This document shows, one piece after another, positions 35,687-49,210 of a DNA stretch of 64,000 nt. This stretch comes from Albula goreensis. Lineage: Eukaryota > Chordata > Actinopteri > Albuliformes > Albulidae. The DNA lies in assembly GCA_022829145.1 (NCBI GenBank), contig CM040755.1, positions 8,379,063 to 8,443,062 of the forward strand, written 5' to 3'. The translations under genes were made by a program, and so were the position numbers. Numbering within the stretch: position 1 is the first letter of the stretch; every line of letters begins with the position of its first letter. Below the pieces are notes generated by a model that saw nothing but the letters and a program-made list of their open reading frames with translations, was not told the origin of the DNA and did no database searches.

Positions 35687-38600
35687 GTGAGAGAGCGAAA
35701 GGAGGAGAGCGAGTGCGATTATGAGTGCCTTTGAGGATTTAAGGAAAGCTAATGCTGAAGATGAACGTAGTCTCATGCATCTTCTTTTTCTTCTCCTCTG
35801 CTTAAACGTGTAAACTGTAAATGGCTTGGGGAAGTTCCTAAAATGCCGCTTTTAAGGTGAAACATGTTCGTAGTAAAATACCTACAAACAGTAGTTTTCA
35901 TATGCAAACATGTCTCACTTTTTTTTTATTTAAAACGTGAGCCTTTGTACTCATTGTGACTGATGTCTTGCATCAGTCAAAGCTGTACTTTGTGAAAGGT
36001 TTTTACAGATAGCCTTTAAAGGGGGTTGGATCAGTGCCTGGAGCTGATAAGTTCCCCTCTTAATCTCAGGCTTTTATACTGCCAGAGTGTCTGCTTCACC
36101 TCTGCTAACATGCCCTGTGACTGTTGAGTGTTAACACAATAAGTTTCTTGTCCAGGTAAATAGGGGTTTCTTTCTTGAGTTTTATTCTTAAATTAAGATG
36201 GGTTTGATCATTTCAGCATTACGCTTGATTCGACACGCAGCATAAAAAAAAGCAGATGTACTTTTTTGTTTCTACTGCAGGTGACTCGTTGTTGCTCAAA
36301 GTGCTTCTTGACAGCAGCCTGTATGTGGCCAGATGAATGATAAATGTGGTGGAACTGATTGCCGAAACAAACCCGACCGTGCAGACAAGCCCACTTTAAA
36401 GGGACCTCCTAGGTCCCCTTTAAAACTCTGTTTAGCGAAGTTGGCCAATTCTCCCTGGGGGGAACACACTGAGTCATGTACCTCTCACTGACAGATCAAC
36501 CATCCAACCTTCAGGATTGGGGACTGTTTGAGGTGCCCACCCACCCCACCTCCCCCACCACCACCTACCCCCCACACTCCACCCACTCAGCTTCCCTGGA
36601 GGTCATGTTTTCACCCGTGAATAGGAGTGTAGCCTGTAGTCTCACACCCCTGAACCATTTAAAACTGTGAAAAAGAGAAGGAAGTACATGATGTCATGCT
36701 TCAGCAAGACTTTCATCCCCCCACACTATGATAGACAAGTTCAATACAAGCTTTGTCAGACTGCAGGCTTTGCCTCTCTGCCCCCTGCCCCCCCCCCCCC
36801 AACCCCCAAAACCTGCAGTTAGAGACCGAGAGAGCGGCTCTGAGCCACATGAAGCCTCTCTTTGGTCCCTTGTGCGAAGTGTCTGCTGCTGTTGTTAATT
36901 ATTCAGGCTCGGGGGGGCTTTCTCCTCATCCCTCACAGCGCTGCTTACCCTCCACCACACGCCACGCAGAGAACAAAGAACATGCAGCCGCAACCAGCAA
37001 AGCCTGGAGTTGTACATTTGCAGGAGATCGTAATAGGGGTTTTATCTCATCTGTGCATGGAGAACTTTTATGCATTGAATTGCATGTACCACAGGTTGTG
37101 AACACGTGGATTATGGTGTCAAATTCATAGCTTTGAAGTTACGACTCATGCAAATTTATTTCCTACCACTGTGTGAGCCTTTTTTCTGAAGCCTTATCAG
37201 CTGCTCTGATGCATTGCACAGAATGTTGGAATGGAGCTCAGTGAGTGAGCTGATTAAAGCGGTTTGCGTTAGTTGGTAATGATAATAAAAAAACCTCCCA
37301 GAGAAAGGAAAGAGTCTGTCCTCGCCCCTCCCCCATGTGGAGTATGTAGAAACTAAAGTCTCTCTCGCCCGGTCTCATGCCACCCCTCCACCTCCTTTCC
37401 CCTGAGTACAGTGAAAAGATGAATTGTTCAACGGGGTCAGGGGAACGTCGTTGTATCGGAGCGATCTCGTGCACGAGGAAACGGAGAGGCTCTGGGATCG
37501 GTGGGAACAGCGGATGCTGCCAAGAAACCCCCTCAAAACCGCCACCCCCTCCCCCTCCACCAACCCCCCAATCCCCTCCAGTGGGGACAGTCCAAGTTGG
37601 CACGCCTCTTTGTCAGGACGATCTATCCCACGTCCTCCGTCTCCCTCTCCCTCTTCCGCGCTGCTCATTTGCTGCAGCAGCTGCGGCCCTTTTTGTTCAC
37701 GGGGGCTCCAGTGGGAGCCAGCCTCTCCCTGTCACCCCGCTAACTACCGCAGCGCATGTCTCTAATCTGCACACAGAGGTGCTAGGTTTCCTACAGAAGT
37801 GCATTTGTGGTAATGCACGGTTTCTTGCAGCAGTCGTACACCGCTAGATTATGCACCAGCCTTAGTTATTTCCTCAGAATCTCCCACTGGTTACAAGCCG
37901 TTGCACTGTGCGCGAGCCGGTCTGGAACCCTCTGTAATGAAAATGCAGCGCTGCCCGACAGTCTCCGCAGGCTACCCGCGGCAACATCTCCCTGCGTGCG
38001 CTGTCAGAGTGATGAGTGGGCCTCATTAATTGCGCCTGAACGATGAACAGCAAAGCCCTTGTTTATGGCGGCTTGCCTGAGTGGTCCATCAGCTTGGCTG
38101 TGAGTGATGAACTTCAGACGTGCCGTCCCAGAGTTCACTTCATGCGTGGGTAATATCAAAGAGATTCTGCCCAGTGGAGCTCTGTAGTTTCAGAAGTCCA
38201 TCATGCTTGCCAGCGTTTCATTTTTTTTCCCATAATGCAGTTCACACATGGTCCAGCTCACATTTGTAATGATGGCATGGTTTCAGCCACAGCGATGTTC
38301 TCAGTGTGCTAATGAATACGAGTCAATGTCAGAGATTCAAAGAGGGATGTATGCTTTTCAACTAATTTTAACTTGGTGTCATGGATACCTTTTTGTATTA
38401 TGATAAACCCCTTCAATTCTATGTGTGTTATATCCTCTGATTTTGTCCTCCACAGTAATGGCAGGTAACAAGTTTCAGAACTTAGAATCCAGAATTCTGG
38501 TTGGCATGGTGATAGAAGGGGACTGGGGCCAGCCAGTCTGTGTCACAATGGGTTAGAGCGACAGGGCTTGAGCCAGGTTGGCCAGACTAGTAATCAATAT

Positions 38601-39320
38601 GTACGCTTATCCATGAGCTGTGCACTGTGTACACATAGGTATGGTGGGGGCTCTGTCAAACAGCCTCTGATTGGCTCTTATTCCTCACGCCTCCTCCCCT
38701 TGAACTCTGTGTCCACCTAGGTTTCACAGCACCCGATAGGAAATTGTTTCCACTTCTTTTCAGCATCTGGTCAAAGGCACAAGGCATGTTGTCTGATCTT
38801 TCATCTGTCATTTCTCTATGTGCTCTAGCACTGCATGGGGATGTAATGGAAGCCGTACATCAGCGTACAGCTTTTTTCATAACACAGGATTGCAATGAAA
38901 TTCTCTCTGTATGTATTGGCGGCACACTGTGTGGAATGCGGATGGAAACTCTATCCAAGTCCTCTCTATTCAAGGCTTTTTTTCTCAGAAATATAGTGAG
39001 GGCTGCCCTTTTCAATTTGATTGAATGGTGACAGCGATGGTGTGTGACAGGCGCAGTGGTGTGGTAAACTGGACACTAACTAAGCAGACAGGTCTCCGAG
39101 GCACAGAGGGAGCGTTAATTAAGAGGAGATTTAAAACAGGGGAGAGACGTGCCTAATGTCAGTGGCGTGAGGAGAATGTAAATCATAATATTCCCTTCCA
39201 TCAGTCGAGCTGGGAACATGCAAGCATTGCATGGATGGCGTTTTTAAACAAGGGGGGCCACTCTCACGTTGTTCCCCTCTACCCCCCACCCCCCTCTTTT
39301 TCCGCCTCTCTCTGCTGCAG

Positions 39321-39449
39321 TTGGGACGACAGCAGCTCGGTCAGCAGTGGGATCAGTGACACCATCGACACCGATGACATCAACACCAGCTCCTCCATCA
39401 GCTCCTACGCCAACACGCCCGCCACCCCCGTAAGGGCGTAGACTTGCAG
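39321..39449 (+). CDS. nav2: nav2 exon (WDDSSSVSSGISDTID...) with frame anomaly near its 3' end
   Basis: T completes Ser, then WDDSSSVSSGISDTIDTDD and INTSSSISSYANTPATP. Compared with human NAV2 the NLS of DTIDNLSTDD is absent. Two donors are possible. CCC|GTAAGG at 39430 is phase 0 and keeps the frame. TTGCAG|GTGAGT at 39450 is stronger, but in the continuous frame it runs through TAG at 39439-39441. Shifted by one base, the extra segment reads RKGVDLQ, matching human RKNLDVQ just before TDAEKH. So the longer exon end looks ancestral, with one base missing from the C5 run at 39425-39429, either truly or through assembly error. Confidence 0.9.
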
Positions 39450-41823
39450 GTGAGTTTTCCTCAACAACCCCCGTCTGAACAAGGGACTTGCTCCCCTGCG
39501 GCCTCCAGGTCGAACCTTGCGAGCCGAAAAACAGATGTTAGAGCACATGCCACCGTGAAGTCTACAGGCTGTGAAGTCAGTGCAGGTTCCAGCAATTGAT
39601 CGTCCTGGATCTTACATGTGGCAAAAGTGATGCCTGCGTTGTGGGTTGGTAAATTTAATTGAAGTTAAAATTTGTTTGTTAGTCATCTTCTTTCACACAT
39701 GGTCTGGTCTGTGATGAATCAAACAATAGAGGGTTTCTCTGTTTAGTTAAAACTTTGCCTTGTAAATTTTACAGGATTAAGGGCTCCATTTTATCAGTTA
39801 AAGCTAAAAAAGGACCATTTTATATTCAGTAATTGGTGTATCATTTATTTTAAAATATACAGGCTTGGGTAATAACTGACCAGGCAGAGTTATTTTTATA
39901 GCAGTTTGGAATGTATCCGTTGCAGCCATGTAACTGTCATATTCTGCTTGTGTGAAGTACACACTGCAGGGTTTTGAAATAAACACTGCAGCTTTTTCTG
40001 TAAGTAATATGCTCTATTTTGGTCGTTGTGCCATTAGTGTGGACCATAAAAATAGAGTCCTGCCTATTTGAGATTCAGTACTGCAGTCAGTTAAATTAAT
40101 GAAGACCGTTTGCGGGGAAAATGTATACATTTTTCTTTATTGATCTCAAGCATCAGTCTGACTAATACAAAGGGTATTTTGGTCTGATTGTATCACATTG
40201 TGAACTGATCAGACCTCAGGTCCAAACCACAGGTCATTATGCACTGGTGCGGTTTAATTTCAGCGCTCTGGTGTGGTTTTTACTGCCTGTGTTTCGCTCC
40301 TGATCATTCCCAGGCTAGCCATGCTCTGATAACGTTACGCACAAGCCCTGACCAGGAACCGCGTGTTTTCCTCACACAGCGCCATATAAGGAGTTTTCTT
40401 GCTTCCAGATCTTCAGCCGGAATGATGGCAAATCAGATTTACGGAGGTCTCAATTGGGAGGATTTCTGTTTGTCATTAAAAGCAAAGCCCACCGATGCTG
40501 AGTATTCCAAACCATCACTGCCTAGACATAATGGATTTCATTGTTTAGCAGTTTTAATTGGGTTAAGCGTAACCCTTTCTCTGATTATGCATTCTTTGGC
40601 CCACTCTGACTGCTGGGCAAAAGTCTTTGAGGGGAAAAAAAAAAAAAAAGGAGACAAAAAGAGGTTTTAAGAAGACGTCAGCTGCCAGGCTGGAGACAGG
40701 ATTGTGCCTTACATGATTCAGGAAAGATGTGAGCTACCATATGGTGACCAAATGTACCTGACCTCCAAGCATATAGCTGCACTAAAGCAAGGGACGAGTC
40801 ATTGGTACAACTTAAAGCAACGCTTCTAAGCACATATGTGAGATAACTGAGGGTGCTTACATGCTCTGAAAGACATTTTGCTGGCCATATATGTTGCTGG
40901 GTTTATTATTCTATTACTTGATTAATATAAGATAAGTGTTTTATTCCAGGGTGCAAGATTAGGGTCCAGTATCTAAAATGCAGATGAATAAAACCTGGAA
41001 TGAAACAGATGAATAAAGCCTATTACTACTGAAATGTCCTTGAAGCCTATTGCTACTGAAAGTCCTGTTGCTACTCTAATGTCCTTCAAAGGTATATCGT
41101 ATTAGATTTCCTTTTAAAATAGCGAACGGTAAATGCTTGTGGGTTTGGTGTAGTAGGTGGTGAGGTTCTTGTAATCAGTGTTTGGTAGGACAGATTTGCA
41201 AAAGCAGGAGAACCATCAAGGACAGCCCCCCACAACTGTACAACCTTACAGTCAAGCTGATGTCTGAATGTATTTGCTAATGGAAGCTGAAACTGAGAGT
41301 GTGGCAGAGTGTGACAAAACAAGCCACTGAAAATAAGGAACCTGTGAGACTGGACAGGAATTTGTTTTCTGGTGTTTCTGCTCGAGATCCAGCTCGTGCC
41401 ATAATTCAGACTGTGGTCACGTAGATTTGGTTGCCGCACTTTTTATTGAAGCTACTTTGCTCAGAGTGCACAGATGGTATGATGTGCAAGTATTGTATAA
41501 GTTTTAAAAAATGTGAACTATGAAGTGCATAATCCATGATGGGGCATGCAGTTGTATGAAAATAAAACATGACAAGGTGGAATGAGGTGGTCCTCAAGCA
41601 AAGCTGCAGTTTCCTGAATGTTGAACAGGCTTGTCTTTTGATTTGGAACAGCGATAAGACCACTTATGCTAGACTTACGTCAGCCAGGGATTATACCGTT
41701 TCTCAATGCTGGTCATTTAAAAATAGCAGTGCTCCCTTGACCAACCAGAATTTTGGTATAATGTGTGATAAAGCACAAACATGCAGGCCCTCTCACACCT
41801 CTGCTCGTGTACTACAGCACCAG
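39450..41823 (+). other. nav2: nav2 intron
   Basis: Starts at 39430 if the upstream donor is used. It contains small local duplications near 41016-41090 (AAGCCTATT...CTACTGAAA twice) and a poly-A run near 40637. No exon was seen. The acceptor is ACAGCACCAG at 41823; an alternative AG at 41817 would add two codons (His-Gln). Confidence 0.82.
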
Positions 41824-42118
41824 ACGGACTCTGAGAAGCACTCTGCTGTGGACCGCTCCCTCATGTGGTCCAGCGACGAGGTGCGGAAGTCCGACGGAGG
41901 CTCAGACAGCGGGGTCAAAATGGAACCCGGCTCCAAGTGGAGACGCAACCCCTCGGATGTCTCCGACGAGTCGGACAAAAGCCCTTCGGGCCGCCCGGTA
42001 CCCGCCATCTCCCAGACCGGCTCCTGGAGGAGGGGTATGACCGCCCAGGTGGGAATCACGACGCCCCGCACCAAGAGCACGGCAGTGACCACCTCCACTC
42101 TCAAGACCCCTGGGACCG
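41824..42118 (+). CDS. nav2: nav2 exon (TDSEKHSAVD...GSWRRGMTAQVGIT)
   Basis: A 295-nt exon, phase 0 to phase 1. It reads TDSEKHSAVDRSLMWSSDEV, SDGGSDSGVKMEPGSKWRR, NPSDVSDESDKSPSG, ISQTGSWRRGMTAQVGITTP and TLKTPGT plus G. Near-identical blocks occur in human NAV2. Donor ACCG|GTACGT. The exon could start six bases earlier at 41818. Confidence 0.95.
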
Positions 42119-42568
42119 GTACGTACAGAGACATCTGCCATCCTTCACCTTGTTTGCTTCTGCTCCTTCTTCTTCTGTTTTACTACAGACAAGGGCCCAA
42201 ACAAATGTATGTGGTCTCTTTAAGGGCATATGCAATTCAGTGAAAACATGCTTTGTGTTACAACATACATTCTTTTTTTTAAAGTATTTTCTGTTTTATC
42301 AGAGACAAGCATATGTGTCATTTGGAATGTGCTACTGGCCTTCAAGCAGTGGGAAAGGTGATAGGAAAGAAAGCCCAAAGCAGTACAGTCTGTCTGCCCG
42401 AGATGTGAGATCAGATTAATGGAGAGTAACTACTGCCTAATCTGTGGTAATGTGTGCAGGCGTGTCGGGGCAGCTCCTGAGAAGCCGTGCTGCTGTAGCA
42501 CACTGTTTAAAATGATTTGTCTATGCTTCACGGGTGACGGGGAGTTGCTGTTTTTGTTCGATGCGCAG
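42119..42568 (+). other. nav2: nav2 short intron, 450 bp
   Basis: Donor GTACGT, acceptor GATGCGCAG. It contains no recognisable element. Confidence 0.9.
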
Positions 42569-43254
42569 GGAAGACAGACGACGCCAAGGTGTCGGAGAAA
42601 GGCCGGCTCTCTCCCAGGTCCAACAGCATCCAGCGCTCTCCCTTCAGACACGGGGCGGAGCAGCGGGGACGAGGCCAAGAGGCCCCCCTCCAGTGCCTCG
42701 CGAACTCCTACCAATACCTTTGGCTTCAAGAAGCAGCCAGGAAGCATGGCTATCATTACAGCCAGCGGCGCCACCATCACCAGCGGCTCAGCCACCCTGG
42801 GAAAGATCCCCAAGTCCTCCGGGCTTATAGGGGCCCGGTCCACAGGGGGTCGCAAGGCCAGCATTGACGGGCAGCATGCCCAGGACGATGGCTTCCTTCC
42901 CGTTAGCGCCCGCGCTAACCTGCAGTACCGCAGCCTGCCTCGTCCCAGCCGATCAGGCGCCGGCGCCAGTGCCCGAAACGGCAACCGAGCCTCCACCAGC
43001 AGCATCGAGGCCAATCTCAGCGCCAAGGCGGCCGCCATGCCGGGGTCTAAGGCCCGCGAACCCGCCAGGGCGATGAGCAGCGTCCCGCTCTCCACAGCCA
43101 ATCAGACAGACCGAGAGAAGAGCGTGTCCTCGGACACGGAGGGTGTGACCGTGAAGGGCAGCTCCACATCCCAGAGCGGAGGGGGCATGGCCCCCCAGGG
43201 CAGCAGGCAGCAGGGGAGCAAGTACGCTGATGTGTCATCTCCCACCCTGCGCAG
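42569..43254 (+). CDS. nav2: nav2 exon (KTDDAKVSEKGRLSP...SPTLRR) with one-base frame anomaly
   Basis: The exon begins GG then KTDDAKVSEKGRLSPRSNSI and QRSP in one frame. From 42644 the family sequence continues one frame over: SDTGRSSGDEAKRPPSSASR, TFGFKKQPG, ITASGATITSGSATLGKIPK, NLQYRSLPRPSRS, ASTSSIEANLSAKAAAMPG, NQTDREK, YADVSSPTLR plus AG. Human NAV2 runs straight through (KRSPSDAGRSSGDE), so one extra T at 42643-42644 is implied. Overall length minus one base gives the expected phase 2 at donor GCAG|GTAGCT. An acceptor-like CCCTTCAG at 42640-42647 would also restore the frame if used, dropping about 26 residues. Confidence 0.93.
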
Positions 43255-44724
<1,470 letters not shown>

Positions 44725-45168
44725 GCTTTTCGGGGGCAAACCAGGCAAGCAGGCCCCGGTCACCACAGCGGAGAACATGAAGAACTCCACAGTCATCTCC
44801 AACCCCCACGCCACCATGGGCCAGCAGGGGGCGCTGGACTCCCCCTCAAGCAGCGTGGCACTGAGTAGTGGTGGCAGCAGCCCCCTGTACGGCACCCGGC
44901 CGGGTGGTGTTGGAGAGCCAGCCCTCTCCTCCCTGGCCTCCAGCCCCGGCTCGGCCTACTCTGGCCCCTCCAACAGCCTGACCTGGGGCACCACCCTCAG
45001 CAGCTCCTCCGCCCTCAGCAAGGATGGTCTGGGATACCCATCTGTCAGCAGCCTGCACACCAGCTGTGAGTCCATTGACGTGTCCCTGGGTAGCGGGAAC
45101 CTGAGTCACCATGGCCACGGCAAAGACGACACGCTGTCCGTTTTGGCCCGGACTGGCCTGTCAGAGAG
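44725..45168 (+). CDS. nav2: nav2 exon (LFGGKPGKQAP...VISNPHATM...LSER)
   Basis: A 444-nt exon, phase 2 to phase 2. G completes Arg, then LFGGKPGKQAPVTTAENMKN, STVISNPHATMGQQGALDSP, GGSSPLYGTRPGG, SNSLTWGTTLSSSS, SKDGLGYPSVSSLHTSCES and LSVLARTGLSE plus AG. Human NAV2 has matching LFGGKP, TAENMKN, VISNPHATM, SNSLTWGT and SVSSLHTSCESID. Donor GAGAG|GTAAGA. It is one of the Ser-rich segments with no catalytic function. Confidence 0.96.
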
Positions 45169-45668
45169 GTAAGAGTGTTACAGAGCAAGTCACATTTTAT
45201 GAGTGCTAATGCCAGTACTTTGTGGTGTGAGAGAGATCATTAACGACTAATCTGGTATAGAAAAACTAGCTGTCTTTAGCTTTAGTTAACCTAGAAAGTG
45301 GAATTCAAACCATACATATTTTTAACATGGAGTGATTTCTCTTACAGTAAAGTGGTGGTCACGTGTTTCAAGCGATTCTTTGTACTTCAACACCTGCCCA
45401 GTTTACCATAAGTCATCACTGTGAAATATGCAAGTGATAAAAGAGAGAGTACTGTTGAGTTTCATGGCAAATGTTAAGCTTTGGGCCAAGGCACTGAAAT
45501 AAAGGTATGAACAGAAAGTAATGCTGAGGTTTTCCTCTTAAATTTCCTGTGCTTTCCAGGAGGCTCCAAAGGTGTATATGTGCTGGTGTTATTTATTGAA
45601 TGAACTACTCCTTTCTGTCCCCCCATTTACTAATCCTTTCTCTATTGTATTTACCCCTTACCCTGCAG
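45169..45668 (+). other. nav2: nav2 intron, 500 bp
   Basis: Donor GTAAGA, acceptor TTACCCTGCAG. Nothing further was recognised. Confidence 0.9.
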
Positions 45669-45734
45669 TCCTCTGTCTTCCCCCTCTGCTAGTCCTAAAT
45701 TCAGCCGAAATACATTACCTCGGAAACAGGACAG
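45669..45734 (+). CDS. nav2: nav2 66-nt exon (PLSSPSASPKFSRNTLPRKQD)
   Basis: T completes Ser, then PLSSPSASPKFSRNTLPRKQ D plus AG. Human NAV2 has PLSSPAASPKFCRSTLPRKQD. It is 66 nt long with phase 2 on both sides, so it can be skipped cleanly. Human isoforms are known to vary in this area (recalled, not verified). Donor ACAG|GTAAAG. Confidence 0.93.
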
Positions 45735-47704
45735 GTAAAGGTGTCTGTGTTGCGTGGGCCGTGCTGTGCTTGGTACCACATGTGGCTTAAATCCATGGCT
45801 TCTTTGTGTGTGTGTGTTGTTCTGTGTGAAGTGATGTGCTGAGCCTTCTCCCATTAAGTGCCTTAAAAATGGCTGTGTTTACCTTTTAGAGTCAGTGTGG
45901 CGCCACCTTCTGACTGAATTGGTGCTGTAGATAGGACAGATTGTTGCTGCAGAACTTGTCCTTGAGGGCCACTGTGTATGTTGATTATGAGAGGCTAGTT
46001 TAGGTCATGGAAACTAAGTGGGCAGACTCAGTGACTTCAGCAGGGCTGAAACACACCAAAAACCAGCAATGCGTATTGTCCCCCCAGGACTGGTATTATA
46101 CACACCTGTGGTAGACCATTAAATTCTTAACCAACTAAGGAAGCCAATGTTTGTTTAGCGAGCAATAAAAAGCAATTGAGGTGTCCTGTCTAAAGGGCAG
46201 GTCATACGAGGCCATTGAGAACCTTCAAAAGTCCTCCCTCTCAGAGCTCACTCACATTTCATCTAATGAAACAGTGATGACATACTGAAGGTGGAGGAAT
46301 ACAATCAGCTATGGATATTGAGACTGGGGCTGTTTATCTCTCGCCAATTTGAGATGAGAGATCCTGCTAACCACAGGTGTGTCCTGTCTGCACATCCTTG
46401 TTGGGCAGCTGGTAGGGTGTGTTTCTCTCCCCCACTCCCCCACCCCCACCACACTGACATATTTCCTCACTCATAGACAGTGCCAGGCCAGCAGGCTTTA
46501 TTGTTTTCTGTGCTGCATGAGTAACCAGCCACCCTCCAGCCGCTTAATGCTAGCAGCCTGTAAGGGGGCAGAGCCCCGTCTTTATGCCACCCTGGCCTTT
46601 GTATCCGGGAGCGTGATAGAGGTGGTAAGGGAGCAAGTTGTGTCTTCATTCAATTGTAGGGTTTATAATAACATTGAGCACCTGGCACACTAGCGCTAAC
46701 CTGCCCCTAACCTTTCCCACCCTCCCGCCCATGGTTCATGAAGGCTTTGCCTGGGTTATCAACATCCTGTCATCAGCTTCTCATTGTGTCTCTGTGCTCA
46801 AGTGGGTGGCCCCTCCCCCAGCATAGCCATGAATCCCTGAGCTGGAAGGGCTAGCATCCTATCATGCTAACCCTGCGAAAAGGGGGCCAGCACTCAGTTT
46901 CCCTCCAGAAATAGTCTGCCAGTAAAGTTTTTCTGCACCATGGACCTCAGGCATTAGTCACCCAGTTTTTAAAAAACAGCTTTGGTCTGACTCACTGCAA
47001 ATCCAATAACAGTCAAACGAAGAAATGATAAATAATTCATTGTGCAATAGAAAAGGGATTTGAAGGGAGGAAAAAAATGTTTTGCGGGAATTCAGTCAAA
47101 TTGTTGACTCACCTCAGTAATAAATCATCACAAATCCAGCTTTACTTGTAGACCGTACCATAAAGGTGAACAAAAGGACGTTACTGTCTTTGAGCAAATT
47201 GACTAATACACATTGACTGGCAGGTGATATTTGATTATCTCTGACTCCTAGTCTTCACAAGAGTCTATTGTCAGGAAAAGGAACCAGGTAGAACAGTGTA
47301 TCCTTTTTACCTAGATCCTTGATTTTAATTCTATAACATGCCTGGTGCATGTATTGTCAGGTCAGAACAGACGGGACTAGTTTGTATGCACTCAGAGCTT
47401 TAAATCATTGGGACATTCTGTGGCTTTGGTTCGTTTTTTCATATGTAGATGTGACTAATTGTACCTGTGCATAGCAAAAAAATATTAATGTAAAAAAAAA
47501 AATATCAGCGCACTGATATAATACTCCCAGTTTAAATGAATAAATTGGGAGTATAAGGCAGTGTGTTGGTATACGTTTACATTTGGATAGGCCTGGGGGC
47601 TGTGAATGTTCAGCTCTGTAGCCAAGCTCCTTCTGTTGCTCCTGTGTGTCCTGCTCTATGCCTTTACCTCTGCTGAGGTTTGTCTCTCTGATCCCCTACC
47701 ACAG
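45735..47704 (+). other. nav2: nav2 intron
   Basis: Nothing recognised apart from AT-rich stretches near 47480-47510. The acceptor is CCCTACCACAG. Confidence 0.85.
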
Positions 47705-47749
47705 CGACCTGCACCTCCACAGAAACACACTGCCAAAGAAGGGACTCAG
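47705..47749 (+). CDS. nav2: nav2 45-nt exon (DLHLHRNTLPKKGLR)
   Basis: C completes Ser, then DLHLHRNTLPKKGL plus AG. Human NAV2 has DPHLDRNTLPKKGLRY and NAV1 has RNTLPKKGLRY, so the block is ancient. Symmetric phase 2. Donor CTCAG|GTACCG. Confidence 0.93.
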
Positions 47750-49043
47750 GTACCGCTGGCTCTGACTGCACCCCTAATGCCAGTGCTGTGCTCTTTGTGT
47801 TTAGGGTTATGCCTCCCCCCCTCCTTTTTCCTCCTCTCTCTTTTTATCTATCCATCTCTTTTCTCATCCTTCTGTCTCTGCCTCTCTCTCTCTTTCTCTC
47901 TCCCTCTCTCTCTTTCTCTCTCTCCCTCTCTCTCTGTCTCTTTCTCCTTTTCTGCTTGCACACACATGCTCTGTCATGGATGAGTGTTTTTATTTTTTGT
48001 GGGGTTTTTTTTCCCCTCCCCTTACTTTGTACTTTGCTGGTTTGTCTCACCAATCACTGTGTGCGGTTGGAAAAGCCATAGTCACACGTGCATGTTTGCC
48101 TGCGGACCACAGCAGTATTTCCACAGCTCTGTGCACCCGAATTTTTTTTTAGCTTGCCTGTGGCTTTCCACGTTTTATTTTATTTGTTATTTTGATTTTC
48201 AGTTCAGTGGTATGGTGTCATCAATTGCAGAATGACATCACAAAGAACTCGGCACAGGCTTACAGAACACTACAAGCAAGGGAACATCTCCCATGCTTCT
48301 TGTTCCCAGAGTACCTCATGGTAATCATGGAGTGTGTTTATAGCATTTCCCTTGAGTGTTCTGTCCTCGAGGGGGGTCGCAGTGTGGAGAAACTGGCTGC
48401 CTTAAACCTGGAAGAGTAAACACAGAGACTGCTTTAACTCTGAAAGAATAAATATTGGGGTCAAGAGGCCAGCCCACCAGGCACCTCTGCTGAGCCTTAG
48501 TGCCTCAGACAAACTCCACACTTACCGAGAACGCCTGTTAGTGCAAATCTGACAGATATGGTCAATGCTTTAGTTACACATATATTATACAAATACATTC
48601 TCTTCTCCACTGTTGGATGCAACTATTGTACATACATTTGGAAACTGATCTAAACTTCACTGCACTGCTGCCACTGCTCAGTGTCTGTGACGTTGTAGCT
48701 TGTTAGCCTAGCTGTAACAGTACAGACCCACAAAAACATAACTAAAATATGCTTTCTGGCGAGTACTACCGCTGCTATGCTTTATGGTCCAACTTTCACC
48801 ATGAAATATTTATGAGAGAGAGACACACTTCTGTTTGTGTCAATTTTTCTTCCTCAGCCATGGATATTTTCATATGAGGGCAGTTGGAAATTTGTGAAGT
48901 TGAACCAAAGATGACTGAAAATAATCTGCAACGCCCTGGTTGCTGCGAGTTCCAGCTCAGAAAAAGGGGGCAACAATGTCTGAGATGTCCTGAATCTGCT
49001 GTGCAGGTGTGTAGGTGGTTAACCTCCTGGGTTCTGTTCACAG
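47750..49043 (+). other. nav2: nav2 intron with (CT)n tract
   Basis: A pyrimidine tract of CTCTCT and TTTCTC lies at about 47820-47950. No exon was seen. The acceptor is GTTCTGTTCACAG. Confidence 0.85.
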
Positions 49044-49210
49044 GTACGCCCCGTCGCCCCAGCTGCGCAGCCATGAGGACGCCAAGGAGTGGCTGCGATC
49101 CCACTCTGCGGGCGGCCTGCAGGACTCCGCCAGCAACTCGCCCTTCTCCCCCGGCTCCAGCCTCACCTCCCCCTCCGGGACCGGAACCCGTTTCAACTTC
49201 GCCCAGCTCC
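49044..49210 (+). CDS. nav2: nav2 exon (YAPSPQLRSHEDAKEWLRSHSAGG)
   Basis: A 167-nt exon, phase 2 to phase 1. G completes Arg, then YAPSPQLRSHEDAKEWLRSH, SAGGLQDSASNSPFSPGSS and SPSGTGTRFNFAQL plus C. Human NAV2 has EDAKEWLRSHSAGGLQD, while NAV3 has EEGKEWLRSHSTGGLQD. Donor CTCC|GTACGT. Confidence 0.96.

Larger units (their letters stand above)
24671..39320 (+). other. nav2: nav2 intron, 14.6 kb, largest in window
   Basis: Contains (GT)n at 25746-25820 and 33835-33984, a CpG-rich patch at 27001-27390, a possible SINE (27665-27880), a possible non-coding or alternative exon near 29.4-29.9 kb, a 22-T run at 29983-30004, a 30-bp tandem duplication at 30568-30627, and the alternative first exon 35589-35686. 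The rest shows nothing I can name. The acceptor is TCTCTCTGCTGCAG. Confidence 0.85.

Noticed and set aside
41865-42419. 184-codon frame overlapping the TDSEKH exon
   Set aside because: Out-of-frame reading of a real nav2 exon running into the intron.
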